From Clostridia bacterium (GTDB taxonomy: Bacteria; Bacillota; Clostridia; SK-Y3; JACMMQ01): 17,207 bases of DNA. The translations under genes and the position numbers were made by a program. This document shows positions 1 through 8,248 of the stretch, piece after piece. The notes below the pieces were generated by a model. The model was not told where the DNA came from and ran no database searches. It saw nothing but the letters and a program-made list of their open reading frames with translations. Position 1 is the first letter of the stretch. Every line of letters begins with the position of its first letter. The stretch is taken from the NCBI GenBank assembly GCA_014378955.1, contig JACMMQ010000262.1, forward strand, positions 1 to 17,207. The letters run 5' to 3'.

Positions 1-217
1 AAAACCTTACTTTCTTTTTCTATCGCAAAAAGAAAGTAACAAAGAAAAATACTCTTTGAGTGTTTGGATTTCGCCGTCTGCGGACGACGATAAGGGATTC
101 CATCCCTTAACCCTGCAATTTTTTGAAAAAAATTGATTAAAACTTTGATATAAAAACCCCCCAACTAAAGTTTTTGTCCCCTTTTTTCAAAAAGGGGCGG
201 GTGTGGGCAGCGCCCAC
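1..217 (+). repeat. Element A, copy 1: chain of short inverted repeats upstream of rimP
   Basis: Non-coding stretch built of successive hairpins. A 13-bp perfect stem has arms 7-19 and 27-39. The rest are a 5-bp stem (40-44/54-58), a CG-rich stem with TGCG loop (72-78/83-89), a 7-bp stem (91-97/103-109), an AT stem (116-123/128-135), an 8-bp stem (139-146/167-174), a C4T5/A5G4 stem (178-186/189-197) and GTGGGC-AGC-GCCCAC (203-217). The same modules recur in the same order at 9919-10214 and, partly rearranged, at 7051-7274. The first 72 bases match copy 3 except for one loop base. There are no terminal inverted repeats and no coding potential. The left edge coincides with the window edge, so it may extend further. 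The right end lies about 20 bp ahead of the rimP ribosome binding site. Function unknown; REP/BIME-like repeat or structured RNA are both possible. Confidence 0.85.
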
Positions 218-251
218 TGCTTTTACACAATCATGAAAGGGTGAAGCTGAT

Positions 252-704
252 TTGTCAAAAATCGAACAAGTGGTTTGGGATGCGGCACGTCCAATCGCAC
301 AGGAACAAAATGTAGAAATTTATGATGTAGAGCTCAAAAAAGAAGGTACTTACTGGTTTTTGCGGGTGTACATTGAAAAGGATGAGGGCATTGGCTTAGA
401 GGATTGTGAGCACTTTAGCCGTGCTTTGAATGAAAAGTTAGATGCATTAAACATCACCCAACATGACTTTTTTGAAGTATCATCCCCGGGCTTAGACCGT
501 GTACTGAATCGGGAGAAACATTATATCGATGCGATTGGAAAAGAAGTAGAGATAAAACTCTTTCGTGCATTGGACGGGACAAAACACTTGGAAGGCGTTT
601 TGATTAGCTATTTGGATGGCGAGCTTACCATTCAAGGTGCAAATCAGTCAATCACCATTCCTAAAGATAATGTTGCATTAACTAAATTGAAAATAGCGTT
701 TTAG
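252..704 (+). CDS. rimP: Ribosome maturation factor RimP
   Basis: RimP assists late maturation of the 30S subunit in the cytoplasm. The 150-residue product has the family's usual length. An N-terminal alpha/beta domain (about 1-84) includes the conserved VSSPGLDR stretch at 76-83. A small SH3-like C-terminal domain (about 85-150) follows. The start is TTG, preceded by a purine-rich AAAGGGTG at 236-243 with about 8 bases of spacing; no ATG is better placed. It is the first gene of the rimP-nusA-ylxR-rplGA-infB cluster, and nusA begins 14 bases after its stop. Element A copy 1 fills the region just upstream, so the operon promoter is probably outside the window or hidden in the repeat. Confidence 0.95.
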   Translation: MSKIEQVVWDAARPIAQEQNVEIYDVELKKEGTYWFLRVYIEKDEGIGLEDCEHFSRALNEKLDALNITQHDFFEVSSPGLDRVLNREKHYIDAIGKEVEIKLFRALDGTKHLEGVLISYLDGELTIQGANQSITIPKDNVALTKLKIAF

Positions 705-718
705 GAGGAACTATTGTA

Positions 719-1762
719 ATGGCTTATATTTTAGACTTAGATGCTTTTGATCAACTTACCAAAGAAAAAAACCTTAAAAAAGACTACTTATTGGAATCCA
801 TTCAAATTGCTTTGGTGAAGGCATATCAAAAAGATATCGGGGTAAATGTGTCGAATATTGAGGTCACCATTGACCATTCGAATGGCGAAACAAAGGTGAT
901 TGCCAAGAAAAAGGTCGTAGACGATGTGCTTGATCCTTTAACAGAAATTGAACTACAAGCGGCTTTGAGCATTAGCAAACGCTATGAGTTAGGGGACATG
1001 GTAAGCGTTGATGTTACCCCTAAAACCTTTGGTCGTATTGCCGCACAAACTGCGAAAAATGTCGTCGTACAGAGAATACGTGAAGCGGAACGTGACAAGG
1101 TATTTGATGAATATACGGACAAACAAAACGAAATGGTTGTAGGGGTCATTCAACAACGTGAAAATGGTGGCATTACCATCAAGGTAAACGGTGTTGAAGC
1201 GACTATGCCAGAGAGTGAACAGATTTCAGGGGAAAAATACGAATTCGGTAAAATGATGAAGCTTTATGTGCTGGATGTTAAAAAGACAGGCAAGGCGGCA
1301 CGTGTCGTATTATCACGTAGTCATCCAGGTCTTGTGAAGCGATTGTTTGAACAAGAAGTACCTGAAATACACGACGGCATTGTTGAGATTAAGAGCATTT
1401 CCCGTGAGGCTGGTAGTCGTACTAAAATTGCTGTGCATTCGGTTGATTCAAATGTGGATGCAATCGGTGCTTGCGTTGGGCAAAAGGGCGGACGTGTACA
1501 GGTTGTGAGTGATGAATTGGGTGGCGAAAAAATCGATATTATCAAGTGGCATCAAGAAATTACTGCCTACATTGCAGAAAGCTTAAGCCCAGCAAAGGTC
1601 ATATCGGTATCTGTCATTGAACAGGAAAAAGCGGCAAAGGTGATCGTGCCAGATGCGCAATTGTCACTTGCTATTGGCAAGGAAGGGCAAAATGCACGCC
1701 TAGCGGCTCGTCTGACTGGCTGGAAAATTGATATAAAAAGTCAATCACAGGTGAATGGTTAA
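719..1762 (+). CDS. nusA: Transcription termination/antitermination factor NusA
   Basis: NusA binds RNA polymerase and nascent RNA and modulates pausing, termination and antitermination. The 347-residue protein shows the N-terminal polymerase-binding domain (about 1-125), an S1 domain (about 130-200) and two KH domains (about 205-345). KH signatures are GACVGQKGGRVQ and, near the end, LAIGKEGQNARLAARLTGWKIDI. It stops after KH2 and lacks the C-terminal acidic repeats of proteobacterial NusA, as expected for Bacillota. The ATG start has an AGGAGG at 703-708 overlapping the rimP stop, so translation of the two is probably coupled. Unusually for this operon, 162 bp separate it from ylxR, and that gap carries element B. 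Confidence 0.97.
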   Translation: MAYILDLDAFDQLTKEKNLKKDYLLESIQIALVKAYQKDIGVNVSNIEVTIDHSNGETKVIAKKKVVDDVLDPLTEIELQAALSISKRYELGDMVSVDVTPKTFGRIAAQTAKNVVVQRIREAERDKVFDEYTDKQNEMVVGVIQQRENGGITIKVNGVEATMPESEQISGEKYEFGKMMKLYVLDVKKTGKAARVVLSRSHPGLVKRLFEQEVPEIHDGIVEIKSISREAGSRTKIAVHSVDSNVDAIGACVGQKGGRVQVVSDELGGEKIDIIKWHQEITAYIAESLSPAKVISVSVIEQEKAAKVIVPDAQLSLAIGKEGQNARLAARLTGWKIDIKSQSQVNG

Positions 1763-1813
1763 GAGGCATATGTATAGAGCATGTAAATTATGTATAAGAT
1801 AATGCTACCTCCG

Positions 1814-1897
1814 AATATTGCGTAGCAATATTTCTGCTATTCGACCGAATGAATGCGTTTTTTGCATTCATAGCCACGAAGGTGGCGTGGTCATCGC
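1814..1897 (+). repeat. Element B, copy 1: three-hairpin repeat between nusA and ylxR
   Basis: Three hairpins follow one another: AATATTGC-GTA-GCAATATT (1814-1832), ATGAATGC with a 7-base loop and GCATTCAT (1849-1871), and GCCAC-GAAG-GTGGC (1873-1886), then GTGGTCATCGC to 1897. The reverse complement recurs at 10117-10199 with three substitutions and one single-base indel. All of these fall in spacers or the second loop, none in a stem. The rest of the 1763-1924 gap (1763-1813 and 1898-1924) shows only AT-rich sequence and the ylxR ribosome binding site. The element lies within a transcribed operon. It is either a mobile hairpin repeat (REP-like) or an RNA processing/attenuation element; I cannot tell which. 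Confidence 0.85.
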
Positions 1898-1924
1898 ATC
1901 ACTTTTATCATTTAGGGGGATTTT

Positions 1925-2200
1925 ATGCTGATTAAAAAGAAAATGCCAATGCGACTGTGCTTAGGGTGCCAAGAGATGAAGCCAAAGCGTGAGCTCATAC
2001 GTGTGGTGAAAAACCAAGAGGGCGTTATTGCGATTGACTTCAAAGGGAAAAAGCCTGGCAGAGGCGCATACATTTGCAATCAGTTAGCTTGCTTTCAAAA
2101 AGCACGTAAAGCCAAAAGGCTTGAAAGGGCATTTGAAAGCGCAATCGATCCTATGGTGTACGAGATTTTGGAGGAGGAATTATCAAAACAACATGATTGA
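1925..2200 (+). CDS. ylxR: YlxR/RnpM family RNA-binding protein (DUF448)
   Basis: This 91-residue basic protein belongs to the YlxR family, encoded between nusA and infB in Gram-positive bacteria. The Bacillus subtilis homologue has been described as an RNase P modulator (RnpM). Visible hallmarks are the N-terminal MRLCLGCQEMKPKRELIRVV with a CxxC pair (C12, C15), the GRGAYIC motif in mid-protein and a following helix rich in Lys/Arg. The start is ATG with an AGGGGGA at 1914-1920. The stop codon overlaps the start of the next gene (ATG at 2193), implying translational coupling with rplGA. Confidence 0.93.
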   Translation: MLIKKKMPMRLCLGCQEMKPKRELIRVVKNQEGVIAIDFKGKKPGRGAYICNQLACFQKARKAKRLERAFESAIDPMVYEILEEELSKQHD

Positions 2201-2498
2201 AAATAAAGTGTATCAAATGATAAGCTTGGCACAAAAGGCTGGCAAAATAACCGCAGGAGAGGAAATGGCGGAACGTGAAATCAAGGATAACAAGAGCAAG
2301 CTGGTTATTGTAGCGACCGATAGCTCGCAAAATACCATCAAGCGTTTCACCGACAGATGTACCTTTCGACATGTTCCAATGTTTATATTTGGTACAAAGG
2401 AAGAACTAGGGCAACATATCGGCAAGCAGTTTCGGGCGGTTCTGTCAGTACATGACAAAGGACTTGCAGCTGCTATCATTAAATTATTAGAAATGTAA
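2193..2498 (+). CDS. rplGA: L7Ae-family ribosomal/kink-turn RNA-binding protein (YlxQ)
   Basis: A 101-residue protein of the L7Ae/L30e/S12e/Gadd45 fold, the YlxQ relative that sits between ylxR and infB in Bacillota and binds structured (kink-turn type) RNA. The signature is MISLAQKAGKITAGEEMAEREI near the N terminus, followed by KLVIVATDSSQNTIKRF and a C-terminal LSVHDKGLAAAIIKLL. I chose the ATG at 2193 rather than the upstream in-frame ATG at 2121. It matches the family N terminus and has GGAGGAGGAA at 2170-2179, somewhat distant (about 13 bases). It overlaps the ylxR stop by 8 bases. Confidence 0.93.
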   Translation: MIENKVYQMISLAQKAGKITAGEEMAEREIKDNKSKLVIVATDSSQNTIKRFTDRCTFRHVPMFIFGTKEELGQHIGKQFRAVLSVHDKGLAAAIIKLLEM

Positions 2499-2531
2499 CT
2501 GTGAAGTGAAAACAATTCGGGGGTGTATGAT

Positions 2532-4784
2532 TTGATTCAAAAAGCAAAAGTACATGAAGTGGCAAAGGATCTTAGCAAGCAAAGTAAGGAAATCATGAAC
2601 ATATTGAAGGACTTCGGTGTTCCTGCAAAGACTTATGCGTCAGCAATCGAAGACGTTCAAATTGACATATTGTTAGAGTACTATACACAAAGCTTTGAAA
2701 AACACGGCAACTTTGATTTTTCCGTGTTTGATATGAAGCGTGAAGCACCAAAGCCTGTAAAAGAGGAGAAAAAGACCTCTGATGTGCCTAAAGCACCTAA
2801 AACGGTTGTGATGCGTCATGTTGATATGCGTCAAACGATGGTTGAGCTGGATAAATTGGACACTGAAAAGATAGAAGAATTGGTGCCAACGCATGTGAAG
2901 GCGGATGATAAAAAGGTACAAAAAATCATCAAAAAACCACCACAACGCCCGCTTCCAAGACAACAACACGGAAGACAAAATCAACAACAACATCATCAAG
3001 TGTTGCAACAACCAAGGCCAGAAAAGAAAAAGGAAATCATTGAAGCTTCTATTCAAGATGAAATTGTTATTTCTGACTTAGCAGCAAAGTTGAAAATTTC
3101 ACCCACTGTAATTATCAAAAAGTTGTTTGCGATTGGTATTATGGCAACCATCAATCAAGTGATTGATTATGACACAGCAGCCTTAGTAGCGGAAGATTTA
3201 GGTGCTATTGTAACGCATGAAATTGTCGTATCTGATGAAGAAAAGCTCTTTAACGATATAGAAGATCAAGCGGATCAGCTTAAAGGTCGCTCTCCGGTTG
3301 TCGTGGTTATGGGACATGTCGATCATGGTAAAACATCATTGTTAGATGCCATTCGCTCTACGACCGTTACCATGAATGAAGCAGGCGGCATTACCCAACA
3401 TATTGGCGCTTACCGTGTGAATATACATGACCAAGAAATTACCTTTTTAGACACACCAGGACATGAAGCGTTTACCGCAATGCGTGCCCGTGGTGCACAG
3501 GTAACAGATATAGCGATTTTGGTGGTAGCGGCAGATGATGGTATTATGCCACAAACAATTGAAGCGATTAACCATGCCAAAGCGGCAAATGTTAACATCA
3601 TCGTTGCAATCAATAAAATTGACAAAGAAGGCGCAAACGCAGACCGCGTTAAGCAAGAATTGACGGAATACGGTATGGTTTGTGAAGAATGGGGCGGCGA
3701 TACCATTTGCGCACCTGTTTCTGCAAAAACTGGCGAAGGCATTGACCATTTGCTAGAAATGATTTTGTTGGTTTCCGAAATGAAGGAATTGCGTGCAAAT
3801 CCTGACCGTTTGGCAAAAGGCACAGTCATTGAGGCAAAATTAGATAAAGGTAGAGGCCCTGTTGCAACCGTATTGGTTCAAAACGGCACCCTGCACATTG
3901 GTGATATTATTGTTGCTGGCACATCGGTAGGACGTGTGCGTGCGATGATGGATGATAAAGGCAAGCGTGTTAAAAAGGCTGGACCATCCTATCCAGTTGA
4001 AATCGTTGGACTGTCTGAAACACCAGACGGCGGTGACTTATTCTATGCGGTGCAGGATGAAAAGATGGCACGTGACGTTGTAGAAAAAAGAAAGCACAAG
4101 CAAAAACAAGAAAAATTTGCTTCACATCATAAAGTTTCCCTTGAGGATTTGTTTGACCAGATTAAACTGGGCGAAGTCAAGGATTTAAATTTAATTATCA
4201 AGGCAGACGTACAAGGTTCTGTAGAAGCCGTTAAGCAATCGCTAGAAAAATTATCCAATGAAGAAGTGCGTGTGCGTGCAATTCATGGTGGCGTTGGGGC
4301 AATTACAGAAAGTGACGTTATGCTTGCAATGGCGTCAAGTGCTATTATTATCGGCTTTAATGTTAGACCGACAGTGGGTGCGGCGGTTACCGCAGAGCAT
4401 GAGCAGGTGGATGTTCGTTTGTATCGTATTATTTATAATGCCATTGAAGAAATAGAATCCGCAATGAAGGGCATGCTAACACCTATGTATAAAGAAGTTG
4501 TACAGGGACATGCAGAAGTACGTGCGGTATTTAAAGTAACAGGCGTTGGCACAATTGCTGGTACGTATGTCACAGCTGGTAAAATTCATCGCAACGATAG
4601 CGTACGTGTTGTGCGTGATGGTATCGTGGCACACGAAGGCACATTGACCTCGCTGAAGCGCTTTAAGGATGATGCAAAAGAAGTGGCAGCGGGTTATGAA
4701 TGTGGTATTGGCGTTGAAAAGTTTAATGATATCAAAGAAGGCGACATCATTGAATGCTTCATAATGGAAGAAGTCAAAAGATAA
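2532..4784 (+). CDS. infB: Translation initiation factor IF-2
   Basis: GTPase that brings fMet-tRNA to the 30S subunit and promotes subunit joining. With the start at TTG 2532 the protein has 750 residues. An IF2_N domain (about 1-55) is followed by a charged linker with a Q/H-rich patch (about 137-165) and a second IF2_N domain (about 170-225). The G domain has GHVDHGKT at 261-268, DTPGHE from 307, NKID at 361-364 and SAK at 397-399. Domains II, III and IV (fMet-tRNA binding) complete the protein. An in-frame GTG at 2523 is possible, but the best ribosome binding site, GGGGGTG at 2519-2525, would overlap it. That site is 6 bases from the TTG, and the resulting N terminus ([14 protein letters not shown]) fits the family. 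rbfA follows after 13 bases. Confidence 0.97.
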   Translation: MIQKAKVHEVAKDLSKQSKEIMNILKDFGVPAKTYASAIEDVQIDILLEYYTQSFEKHGNFDFSVFDMKREAPKPVKEEKKTSDVPKAPKTVVMRHVDMRQTMVELDKLDTEKIEELVPTHVKADDKKVQKIIKKPPQRPLPRQQHGRQNQQQHHQVLQQPRPEKKKEIIEASIQDEIVISDLAAKLKISPTVIIKKLFAIGIMATINQVIDYDTAALVAEDLGAIVTHEIVVSDEEKLFNDIEDQADQLKGRSPVVVVMGHVDHGKTSLLDAIRSTTVTMNEAGGITQHIGAYRVNIHDQEITFLDTPGHEAFTAMRARGAQVTDIAILVVAADDGIMPQTIEAINHAKAANVNIIVAINKIDKEGANADRVKQELTEYGMVCEEWGGDTICAPVSAKTGEGIDHLLEMILLVSEMKELRANPDRLAKGTVIEAKLDKGRGPVATVLVQNGTLHIGDIIVAGTSVGRVRAMMDDKGKRVKKAGPSYPVEIVGLSETPDGGDLFYAVQDEKMARDVVEKRKHKQKQEKFASHHKVSLEDLFDQIKLGEVKDLNLIIKADVQGSVEAVKQSLEKLSNEEVRVRAIHGGVGAITESDVMLAMASSAIIIGFNVRPTVGAAVTAEHEQVDVRLYRIIYNAIEEIESAMKGMLTPMYKEVVQGHAEVRAVFKVTGVGTIAGTYVTAGKIHRNDSVRVVRDGIVAHEGTLTSLKRFKDDAKEVAAGYECGIGVEKFNDIKEGDIIECFIMEEVKR

Positions 4785-4797
4785 GGAGCTACTGACA

Positions 4798-5157
4798 ATG
4801 GCAAAACATCGTTTCGATCGTATGAATGAAGAGGTAAAGCGTGAATTATCAGAAATAATTAGAGAGCTCAAGGATCCACGCCTGTCAACCATGATTAGCG
4901 TAGTGGATGTGGAGGTTACAAAGGATTTACGCCACGCAAAAGCATTTATTTCTGTGCTCGGAGATGAAGAAGCACAGATACATGCTATGACCGGCTTGAA
5001 AAGTGCAGCAGGCTTTATTCGCAAGGCAATAGGCGAGCGCATCAATTTACGCAATACCCCAGAATTTCATTTTGAATTAGACCTTTCCATTGCGCACGGT
5101 GCTCACATCAATGAATTGCTTGAGCAAATGCACAGAAATGAAGGCCCATCGAAATAA
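4798..5157 (+). CDS. rbfA: Ribosome-binding factor A
   Basis: RbfA binds the 30S subunit near the 5' end of 16S rRNA and is needed for late maturation and cold adaptation. The 119-residue, single KH-like-domain protein has typical features: the N-terminal RFDRMNEEVKRELSEIIRELKDPRL, then VEVTKDLRHAKAFISVLG, and the end region LRNTPEFHFELDLSIAHGAHINELLEQ. ATG start with AAGGAG overlapping the infB stop, 9 bases upstream. It works in the same pathway as RimP at the other end of the cluster. Confidence 0.96.
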   Translation: MAKHRFDRMNEEVKRELSEIIRELKDPRLSTMISVVDVEVTKDLRHAKAFISVLGDEEAQIHAMTGLKSAAGFIRKAIGERINLRNTPEFHFELDLSIAHGAHINELLEQMHRNEGPSK

Positions 5158-5190
5158 TGTTTGACATTTTACGTTGGTGTGGAGGTTAAT

Positions 5191-6135
5191 ATGCAGCATA
5201 TAGCAAAAATAATGATGGCATCCAACCGTATAGCACTATTATCCCATGTCAGTCCAGATGGCGATACCTTGGGGTCGTGCTTCGCTTTACAATTGGCATT
5301 ACAGGCATTAGGGAAAGAGGTTGAAGTGGTCACTGGGGAGGAAATACCACCCATTTTTGACTTTTTAAATGGACGGTATTTGATTGAAACTGAAAAGATT
5401 TATGACACCGTGGTGTGCCTAGATTGTGGTGATATAGGACGATTGAAGGATCGGAAAGCGCTGTTTGATCGAGCAACCACCACGATAAATATTGACCATC
5501 ACATGACCAATTCGAATTTTGCACAGCATAATGTTGTGGAGGAACACGCTTCAACTAGCGAAATGGTGTTAGCATTAATTGAAAGGTTAGGGGCTCCCCT
5601 TACAAAAGAAATTGCTACCTGGCTTTATGTAGCGATTACCACTGATACCGGGGGCTTTAAATATTCGAATACCAAGGCAGAGACGCATGTGACCATTGCA
5701 AAGCTGATGGCGTATGATTTAGATATTGCAGAAATCAATCGTCGTATATTTGAAATGATGACACTGACCAAGCTGAAGCTCACAGCCCATACCATGTCCA
5801 ATATTCATTTTTATGAAAATGGCAAAATTGCAGTTGCTACCTTGGATTATGAAACATTACATCAGGCACAAGCGGAAAGTGGTGACATTGACGGCTTGAC
5901 GCGCATTCCCATTTCAGTGGAGGGCGTGGAGGTTGGCATGTTGGCAACGGAAGTTGTAAAAGGTGAAATTAAAATTAGCTTTCGCTCCAATCGCTATGTC
6001 AATGTAGCGGAAATTGCTACAAAATATGGTGGTGGCGGTCACGCAAAGGCAGCAGGCTGTAGCGTGAATGGCGAAATGGAACATATATTGGCAGATATTT
6101 TACTTACCGTAACAAATGCTTTAAACAAGGAGTGA
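5191..6135 (+). CDS. nrnA: DHH/DHHA1 phosphoesterase NrnA (nanoRNase / pAp phosphatase)
   Basis: Cytoplasmic Mn-dependent phosphoesterase that degrades 2-5-nt RNA and dephosphorylates pAp in Bacillota. The 314-residue product carries the DHH-domain metal motifs HVSPDGD (19-25), DCGD (78-81), NIDHH (DHH at 102-104) and TDTGGFKYSNT. The C-terminal DHHA1 domain has the substrate-binding GGGGHAKAAG (280-289). A longer reading from TTG 5161 exists, but GGAGG at 5181-5185 lies 5 bases before the ATG at 5191, so I use the latter. This gene commonly lies between rbfA and truB in Clostridia. truB begins 4 bases after the stop. Confidence 0.94.
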   Translation: MQHIAKIMMASNRIALLSHVSPDGDTLGSCFALQLALQALGKEVEVVTGEEIPPIFDFLNGRYLIETEKIYDTVVCLDCGDIGRLKDRKALFDRATTTINIDHHMTNSNFAQHNVVEEHASTSEMVLALIERLGAPLTKEIATWLYVAITTDTGGFKYSNTKAETHVTIAKLMAYDLDIAEINRRIFEMMTLTKLKLTAHTMSNIHFYENGKIAVATLDYETLHQAQAESGDIDGLTRIPISVEGVEVGMLATEVVKGEIKISFRSNRYVNVAEIATKYGGGGHAKAAGCSVNGEMEHILADILLTVTNALNKE

Positions 6136-6139
6136 ACGC

Positions 6140-7033
6140 ATGGACGGCATTTTGAATGTGCTAAAACCACGAGGCATGACCTCACATGATGTCGTGAGCT
6201 TTGTGCGTAAATGTATTGGGCAAAAAAAGGTCGGACATACAGGCACCTTAGACCCAGAGGCAGTGGGTGTATTGCCCATTTGTATTGGCAAAGGAACAAA
6301 ATGCTGTGACCTCTTAACCGCAGCGCAAAAGAGCTATCGCACCGAATTGATTTTGGGGTTCAACACCGATACTGAGGATATTTGGGGCAATGTGTTAGCG
6401 CAAAACGACTGTACGCATTTAACAAAAGAGGAAATCACAAGCGTGATTGTATCGTTTGTGGGTGAAATAGAGCAAGTGCCACCGATGTATTCGGCGGTAA
6501 AAGTAGGCGGACAAAAGCTTTATGCTTTAGCAAGACAGGGTGTAACAGTGGAAAGAGCGTCACGTGTTGTCACGATATTGGACATACATATTGTGCAAAT
6601 AAACGGCAACCGTATCTTGATGGATGTGCATTGCTCGAAGGGCACATACATCCGCACGCTTTGTCAAAACATTGGTGAAAAGCTTGGTGTGGGTGGCTGT
6701 ATGGGGTTTTTGTTACGGACAAGCAGTGGACAATTTGACCTGCAGCAGTCAATCACCGTGGAGCAATTTTCAGCTGCCGCACAAAATGGCGAAGCGGAGC
6801 AATTGTTAATACCTATTGAAGAGATTTTATCCGAATATCCAGTTATACAAATTATAGAAGAAGATGTGCAAAAGGTTTTGAACGGTGGAAAACTATCTGG
6901 GCGGTATATTACTAAAAAAGCAATGTTTTATCGTGTTGTGGATACACAGCAAAACTTTTTAGCGTTGTATGAACCGATTGATACCGAGACACAAAAGGGG
7001 CTTAAACTGGCTAAGGCTTTTTTTACGTTATAG
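6140..7033 (+). CDS. truB: tRNA pseudouridine(55) synthase TruB
   Basis: Converts U55 of the tRNA T-loop to pseudouridine. The 297-residue protein has the TruB core: GILNVLKPRGMTSHDVV at the N terminus, GHTGTLDPEAVGVLP with the catalytic aspartate at D38, then the YRTELILGFNTDTED and MYSAVKVGGQKLYALAR stretches and GTYIRTLCQNIGEKLG. A smaller PUA-like C-terminal domain begins at about 235. ATG start with AAGGAG at 6128-6133. The next gene, ribF, is normally directly adjacent; here 264 bp containing element A copy 2 separate them. Confidence 0.96.
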   Translation: MDGILNVLKPRGMTSHDVVSFVRKCIGQKKVGHTGTLDPEAVGVLPICIGKGTKCCDLLTAAQKSYRTELILGFNTDTEDIWGNVLAQNDCTHLTKEEITSVIVSFVGEIEQVPPMYSAVKVGGQKLYALARQGVTVERASRVVTILDIHIVQINGNRILMDVHCSKGTYIRTLCQNIGEKLGVGGCMGFLLRTSSGQFDLQQSITVEQFSAAAQNGEAEQLLIPIEEILSEYPVIQIIEEDVQKVLNGGKLSGRYITKKAMFYRVVDTQQNFLALYEPIDTETQKGLKLAKAFFTL

Positions 7034-7050
7034 AGGGAATATGAAATAAG

Positions 7051-7274
7051 GGGTTTCGCATGCTGTGGCATGCAACAATTTTTTTGAAAAAAATTGAGTA
7101 AAACTTGAAGTGTTTGGGTTTCGCCGTCTGCGGACGACGACAAAGGGCGCCGCCCTTTTGAAACCCGCAATTTTTTGAAAAAAATTGATTAAAACTTTAG
7201 TTATCTAAATCAACCACATTAAAGTTTTTTGCCCCCTTTTTTTCAAAAAAGGGGTGGGTGTGGGCAAAGCCCAC
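7051..7274 (+). repeat. Element A, copy 2 (rearranged) between truB and ribF
   Basis: From 7111 to 7274 this matches the later modules of element A. They are the CG stem with TGCG loop (7122-7128/7133-7139), AAAGGGC-GCC-GCCCTTT (7142-7158), the AATT-rich stem, the AAAACTTTA/TAAAGTTTT pair, the C/T-run stem and GTGGGC-AAA-GCCCAC (7260-7274). The first 13-bp hairpin module is missing. In its place are GCATGC-TGTG-GCATGC (7058-7073) and an extra copy of the AATT-rich module (about 7074-7106), so the copy looks like a mosaic. Arms GGGTTTC (7116-7122) and GAAACCC (7160-7166) could enclose two hairpins in a junction; this outer pairing is not present in the other copies. The GCATGC hairpin followed by T7 could act as a weak terminator after truB. 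Confidence 0.8.
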
Positions 7275-7297
7275 TTCGTTCCATCATGAGGAAAATT

Positions 7298-8248
7298 ATG
7301 AAGATTATTGAGGATTTGAAGCAATTGAATATGACCTTTTTAAACGGGTCAGGCGTTGCACTAGGCAATTTTGACGGACTGCACAAGGGGCATATATCGC
7401 TTCTTCGTCGCCATTTGGAGGCATGTCACAAAAAGGGCTTAGCGGCTGGCGTATTTACATTTTCCAATCATCCTGCACACGTGCTTTTGAAGGGCAGACC
7501 GTTTTCGCTCATCATGTCCAATGATGAGAAAATCGCCTTGCTCGGTGCATCTGGGTTGGATTTTTTAATTTTGCAAGCATTTGATGAAGCGTTTCGTGAA
7601 ATCTCTGCAAACGACTTTATCATGAATATATTGGTGCACACACTCAATGCCAAGCACATCACAGTGGGACAAAACTTTCGTTTTGGTAAGCAAGGCTTAG
7701 GCACAGTCGAGATGCTCGAAAAAGCAGGCGCAGCGCATGGCTTTTCAGTAACGGTCGTACCGCTGTATGAAGCCAAGAGCAAGGTGGTATCAAGCACAGC
7801 CATTCGAAAACTCGTACAAATAGGGGACATGAGCGGTGCACAAACCATGCTGGGTAGACCGTACACGGTGACAGGTGTCGTGAAGCTAGGCAAGCAATTA
7901 GGGAGCAAAATCGGCTTTCCTACGCTTAACATTTTACCCGAGAGCTGGCGGTTGTTACCCAAATTCGGTGTTTACATGACCAAGACGACCATTGGCGACC
8001 ATACCTATAAAAGCATCACAAACGTAGGGATCAACCCCACAGTAGGCGACCCATCCCCACGCATTGAAACACATTTACTGGATTTTTCGGGCGATTTATA
8101 CGGTCAAATCATTACCGTGAGCTTTTTGGGGAAAATTAGAAGCGAAAAGAAATTTGAATCGGTACAAGCATTACAAACACAGATTGCAATTGATGTCAAG
8201 AAGGCGAGGGATTATTTTGCTCTCATTCAGAACTGTACAGGCAAATGA
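7298..8248 (+). CDS. ribF: Bifunctional riboflavin kinase / FAD synthetase
   Basis: Makes FMN from riboflavin and then FAD, using ATP. The 316-residue protein has an N-terminal adenylyltransferase domain (about 1-185) with VALGNFDGLHKGH (HxGH-type motif at 29-32) and the SSTAIRKL motif. The C-terminal riboflavin kinase domain (about 185-305) has GSKIGFPTLNI, NVGINPTVGD and a following RIETHLLDF that contributes the catalytic glutamate. The reading frame stays open back to 7229, but that part is inside element A copy 2. GAGGA at 7288-7292 is 5 bases from the ATG at 7298, which gives a family-like N terminus. The end overlaps the next gene by 32 bases. Confidence 0.94.
   Translation: MKIIEDLKQLNMTFLNGSGVALGNFDGLHKGHISLLRRHLEACHKKGLAAGVFTFSNHPAHVLLKGRPFSLIMSNDEKIALLGASGLDFLILQAFDEAFREISANDFIMNILVHTLNAKHITVGQNFRFGKQGLGTVEMLEKAGAAHGFSVTVVPLYEAKSKVVSSTAIRKLVQIGDMSGAQTMLGRPYTVTGVVKLGKQLGSKIGFPTLNILPESWRLLPKFGVYMTKTTIGDHTYKSITNVGINPTVGDPSPRIETHLLDFSGDLYGQIITVSFLGKIRSEKKFESVQALQTQIAIDVKKARDYFALIQNCTGK

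Noticed and set aside
126..160. A sigma-A promoter inside element A (TTGATT followed by GATATAAA).
   Set aside because: The spacing between the two boxes is much shorter than 16-18 bases, and a similar arrangement is not kept in copy 2.
1..217. CRISPR array or classical MITE for element A.
   Set aside because: There is no regular repeat-spacer pattern, and no terminal inverted repeats or target duplication can be seen in the complete copy.
4476..5054. Minus-strand open frame (192 codons) opposite infB/rbfA.
   Set aside because: It spans two real genes on the other strand and has no recognisable domain.
7034..7297. FMN riboswitch ahead of ribF.
   Set aside because: The sequence there is element A copy 2. 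I see none of the conserved FMN aptamer segments, and the same modules occur before rimP and pnp.
7229..7297. N-terminal extension of RibF starting inside element A.
   Set aside because: The extra residues come from the repeat, lack a ribosome binding site and are absent from the family; ATG 7298 has a good site.
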